Assembly (NCBI GenBank): GCA_015493185.1
Contig: WGDQ01000627.1
Location: 1-7,070, forward strand
Reading direction: 5' to 3'
From: Planctomycetaceae bacterium
GTDB taxonomy: Bacteria; Planctomycetota; Planctomycetia; Pirellulales; JAEUIK01
DNA: 7,070 bases
The notes below the pieces were generated by a model. The model was not told the DNA's origin. It did no database searches and saw only the letters and a program-made list of their open reading frames with translations. The translations under genes and the position numbers were made by a program. Below, one piece after another: positions 5,666 through 7,070 of the stretch; positions within the stretch are counted from its first letter, which is position 1; each line of letters starts with the position of its first letter.

Positions 5666-5803
5666 CAACACGGCTCTCGATTCGCGACGCTAGGAGGCTG
5701 TGAGAATCGCGCATCTTGTTGTGTGCCCCCGTCGATAGACCGGGCCAACCTGTGATGAATCGCAGTGTCGTGCGAACGCAGGATCCTGTGAGAGGGACCA
5801 TCC

Positions 5804-6082
5804 ATGATCCGCCAGGAATTTATCGAGTTGCTGCGCTGTCCGGAAACGCAGCAGACGCTTGCTGTTGCCGACGAAGCCTTGGTTCAATCGCTCAATGCGG
5901 CCGTTGAACGAGGCCAACTTCGCAACCGAAGCGGCGAGCCGGTTCAAGACCGGATTGACGCTGCGTTGGTGCGGGAAGACGGTACGGTCGCCTATGTGGT
6001 GATAGACGAGATACCCATCTTGCTACAAGACGAAGCCGTTCCGCTCGACCAAGTGGCTACCACCTCGCCAGAGAACCATTGA
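5804..6082 (+). CDS. Trm112-like small protein (YcaR/UPF0434-type)
   Basis: A 92-residue cytoplasmic protein. The family marks are at the ends: FIELLRCPETQQTL (6-19) matches the N-terminal L-x-CP motif, and YVVIDEIPILLQDEAV (64-79) matches the C-terminal Y-x-[IV]-x-[DE]-x-IP-[IV]-LL motif. Between them is an insert (about 22-60) carrying LNAAVERGQLRNRSGEPV, which I associate with longer planctomycete and deltaproteobacterial versions. Trm112 in eukaryotes and archaea is a zinc-binding activator of methyltransferases; the bacterial role is less settled. Only one Cys (12) is present, so the zinc ribbon is absent here. The start is ATG with AGAGGGA (5791-5797) upstream. The next gene is 251 bases on, so co-transcription is uncertain. 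Confidence 0.87.
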   Translation: MIRQEFIELLRCPETQQTLAVADEALVQSLNAAVERGQLRNRSGEPVQDRIDAALVREDGTVAYVVIDEIPILLQDEAVPLDQVATTSPENH

Positions 6083-6085
6083 AAG

Positions 6086-6098
6086 AAGAATGATTCTT
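6086..6098. repeat. 13-base palindrome after the Trm112-like gene
   Basis: AAGAAT-G-ATTCTT is a perfect odd palindrome starting four bases after the Trm112-like stop codon. It can fold only into a weak 5-bp hairpin with a TGA loop and has no T-tract; it might equally be an operator half-site pair. The rest of the 6083-6333 spacer shows only CTAG/CTAG and GAGCT/AGCTC pairings near 6274-6303. Confidence 0.3.
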
Positions 6099-6333
6099 GG
6101 CCTCGGCAAAACGAACGGCGAATCAAAGCCAGCTACAGCACGAACAGACAGTGCGGCGTGCATCAGCAACGCGGCGGAAGCACGCAGAAGTAGAGAATAC
6201 AGCAATGTCGTTCGACGCGACCAGGGGGCGTAGCCAACATCGGGTGACTGTTTTCGTAATGGTGGAAGCGGTAGAGCTGTGAAGTACGTCTAGCGACTAG
6301 CTCAAACGTTCGAGCAGGAGTTTGCATCGCACG

Positions 6334-6687
6334 ATGTCGGAAAAAACGATCTTCGGCAAAATCATCGACAAGGAAATACCGGCCAACATCGTCTACGAAG
6401 ACGACCGCTGCTTGGTCTTTCACGATATCAATCCCCAGGCGCCCGTCCATGTGCTGGTCATTCCCAAGAAAGAAATCCCCACGCTGAACGATTTAGAGGA
6501 AGCCGACGACGAACTCGTGGGCTACCTGGTTCGGATCGCTTCCCGGTTGGCTCGCGAGAAGTTTGACTTGGAGGACGGTTATCGGCTCGTCATCAACTGC
6601 GGACCGCATGCCGGGCAGACCGTATTTCACATCCACATCCACCTTCTCGGTGGGCGTCCCATGGGCTGGCCGCCTTGGCCGGGGTGA
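6334..6687 (+). CDS. hinT: HINT-type histidine triad nucleotide-binding protein
   Basis: A 117-residue protein, normal length for bacterial HinT, covering the whole HIT fold. It opens MSEKTIFGKIIDKEIPANIV and continues YEDDRCLVFHDINPQAPVHV-LVIPKKEIPTL (21-51), the usual nucleotide-pocket segment. The signature is GPHAGQTVFHIHIHLLGGR (90-108): the triad is His99-x-His101-x-His103, with His101 the expected nucleophile. HINT enzymes are purine nucleoside phosphoramidases and hydrolyse aminoacyl-adenylates. The ending MGWPPWPG is typical. I start at ATG 6334, where family homology begins; the nearest ribosome site, AGGAG at 6316-6320, is 13 bases away, rather far. A TTG at 6322 would add four residues but sits too close to that site. 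A hairpin follows the stop at 6697-6718. Confidence 0.96.
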   Translation: MSEKTIFGKIIDKEIPANIVYEDDRCLVFHDINPQAPVHVLVIPKKEIPTLNDLEEADDELVGYLVRIASRLAREKFDLEDGYRLVINCGPHAGQTVFHIHIHLLGGRPMGWPPWPG

Positions 6688-6696
6688 GCACGGTCC

Positions 6697-6718
6697 GGAC
6701 GCCGCCGCTACGGCGTTC
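6697..6718 (+). terminator. Hairpin after the HIT gene
   Basis: GGACGCCG (6697-6704) pairs with CGGCGTTC (6711-6718), eight pairs including one G-T, with a six-base loop, starting ten bases after the HIT stop codon. Its position suits a transcript end, but no T-tract follows, so Rho-independent termination is doubtful. Confidence 0.4.
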
Positions 6719-6857
6719 AGCAGAAATCGCAACGCCGCGCGCGATCGTCCGAATTGTCAGATTGCGAGATGCCTCTGGGTGGGCGTATCAGGCCTTGCTG
6801 CTTTCGAGGTTTTTTGCTCTGGGAGATGCGCAACCGTAGCGATCTCAACTAGCAGCA

Positions 6858-6897
6858 TGCCGGGATGAAATTGGTCGCCCGCGCGGGACGCCCGGCA
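6858..6897. repeat. Nested inverted repeat
   Basis: TGCCGGG (6858-6864) pairs perfectly with CCCGGCA (6891-6897). Inside lies the 10-bp palindrome CCCGCGCGGG (6878-6887), extended by a G-T/A-C pairing. It could be a two-part RNA stem in the 3' region of the HIT transcript or a protein-binding palindrome. Confidence 0.4.
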
Positions 6898-6986
6898 ACA
6901 GGACCTCAGGATGTGCAGCCGCGCCGCAACGTGGCATCTGCGGAACGAGAGAAGGGCCTGTCTGGGAGGTTTTGCGAGGGCTTGGC

Positions 6987-7006
6987 TTTTTTTGGGGGGG
7001 AGGGGG
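6987..7006 (+). other. T7-G7-A-G5 homopolymer block
   Basis: Seven T (6987-6993) run directly into seven G (6994-7000), one A and five G (7002-7006). With a GGG at about 6976-6978 this could supply four G-tracts for a quadruplex with one long loop. The T-run lacks a stem upstream, so it is not called a terminator. Homopolymer length here is also a common site of sequencing error. Confidence 0.5.
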
Positions 7007-7029
7007 CGCCTTTTAGAAACGTATGAACT

Positions 7030-7060
7030 TTGGCAACAGGCGATTAATACGTCCTAGAAT
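7030..7060 (+). promoter_or_regulatory. Sigma-70-like promoter facing out of the window
   Basis: TTGGCA (7030-7035) is 5 of 6 to the -35 consensus and TAGAAT (7055-7060) 5 of 6 to the -10, separated by 19 bases, the long end of the accepted range. It is the best promoter-like pair I found and would drive a gene starting beyond 7070. Confidence 0.35.
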
Positions 7061-7070
7061 GCCTTTGGGA

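Larger units (their letters stand above)
4830..5803. other. Gene-free region of about 1 kb
   Basis: Long minus-strand frames (4874-5671 and 4822-5256) overlap each other in different phases, begin with GTG or TTG without ribosome sites, and give Arg/Pro/Cys-rich translations matching no family I know. The frame ending at 4822 has moderately GC-rich third positions (about two thirds by my count) and ends 47 bases before the secreted-protein start, so a small real gene there cannot be excluded. Other content: a bulged hairpin at 5289-5323, a TTGCCGGTC repeat with a 30-bp period (5317 and 5347) and a 17-bp tandem duplication at 5632-5665. No promoter for the Trm112-like gene was recognised. Confidence 0.5.
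6688..7070. other. Gene-free right margin
   Basis: No gene is visible; the plus frame 6563-6868 is a shadow of the HIT gene running on. The stretch holds a hairpin just after the HIT stop, a nested inverted repeat at 6858-6897, a CCCGCGCGGG palindrome (6878-6887), a T7-G7-A-G5 block (6987-7006) and a promoter-like pair at 7030-7060 pointing out of the window. Confidence 0.6.

Noticed and set aside
4874..5671. Long minus-strand frame (265 codons)
   Set aside because: GTG start without a clear ribosome site, Arg/Pro/Cys-rich low-information translation, no family match, and overlap with other open frames; typical of GC-rich non-coding DNA.
6322..6333. TTG start adding four residues to the HIT protein
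   Set aside because: It lies one base after the AGGAG site, too close to use, and family homology starts at the ATG.

Overview
The window looks like a low-density stretch of a Planctomycetes chromosome, most likely Pirellulales-like. This is an inference from several things: GC content in the high fifties, long gene-free gaps, a CBS-pair protein with an extra C-terminal domain, a secreted Arg/Val-rich protein of a style I associate with planctomycetes, the long-insert form of the Trm112-like protein, and Shine-Dalgarno sequences of GAGG/AGGAGG type. About 41% of the window codes for protein by my calls. I saw no transposase, phage gene, CRISPR array, rRNA or tRNA.

Layout. Positions 1-406 hold no convincing gene but carry a chain of hairpins (about 217-340) just past the 3' end of a minus-strand CBS-domain gene (407-1201). 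A gap of 1.77 kb separates that gene from a divergent second CBS-domain gene (2974-3498, plus). Inside the gap, on the minus strand, is a compact unit: a weak promoter (about 2117-2144), a structured leader, a 14-base Shine-Dalgarno matching the whole 3' end of 16S rRNA (2015-2028), a possible 25-codon ORF (1930-2007) and a textbook intrinsic terminator (1851-1895). A second terminator-like hairpin overlapping an alternative hairpin lies at 1466-1519, also on the minus strand, upstream of the first CBS gene.

The right half holds a small unknown protein with a basic tail (3713-4006, plus), convergent with a secreted Arg/Val-rich protein (4169-4774, minus). A gene-free gap of about 1 kb follows (4775-5803), then a Trm112-like protein (5804-6082, plus) and a HINT-type HIT protein (6334-6687, plus). 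The last 383 bases hold hairpins, a T7-G7 homopolymer block and a good promoter-like pair (7030-7060) facing out of the window.

How the genes relate. The genes do not form an obvious operon or pathway. The two CBS proteins are the only paired theme: both carry two CBS motifs of the type that bind adenine nucleotides, and the HIT protein is also a purine-nucleotide enzyme, but a functional link is only inference. The most interesting material is non-coding or very small: the perfect-SD mini-ORF unit, the mutually exclusive hairpins upstream of the CBS gene, and the hairpin chain behind it.
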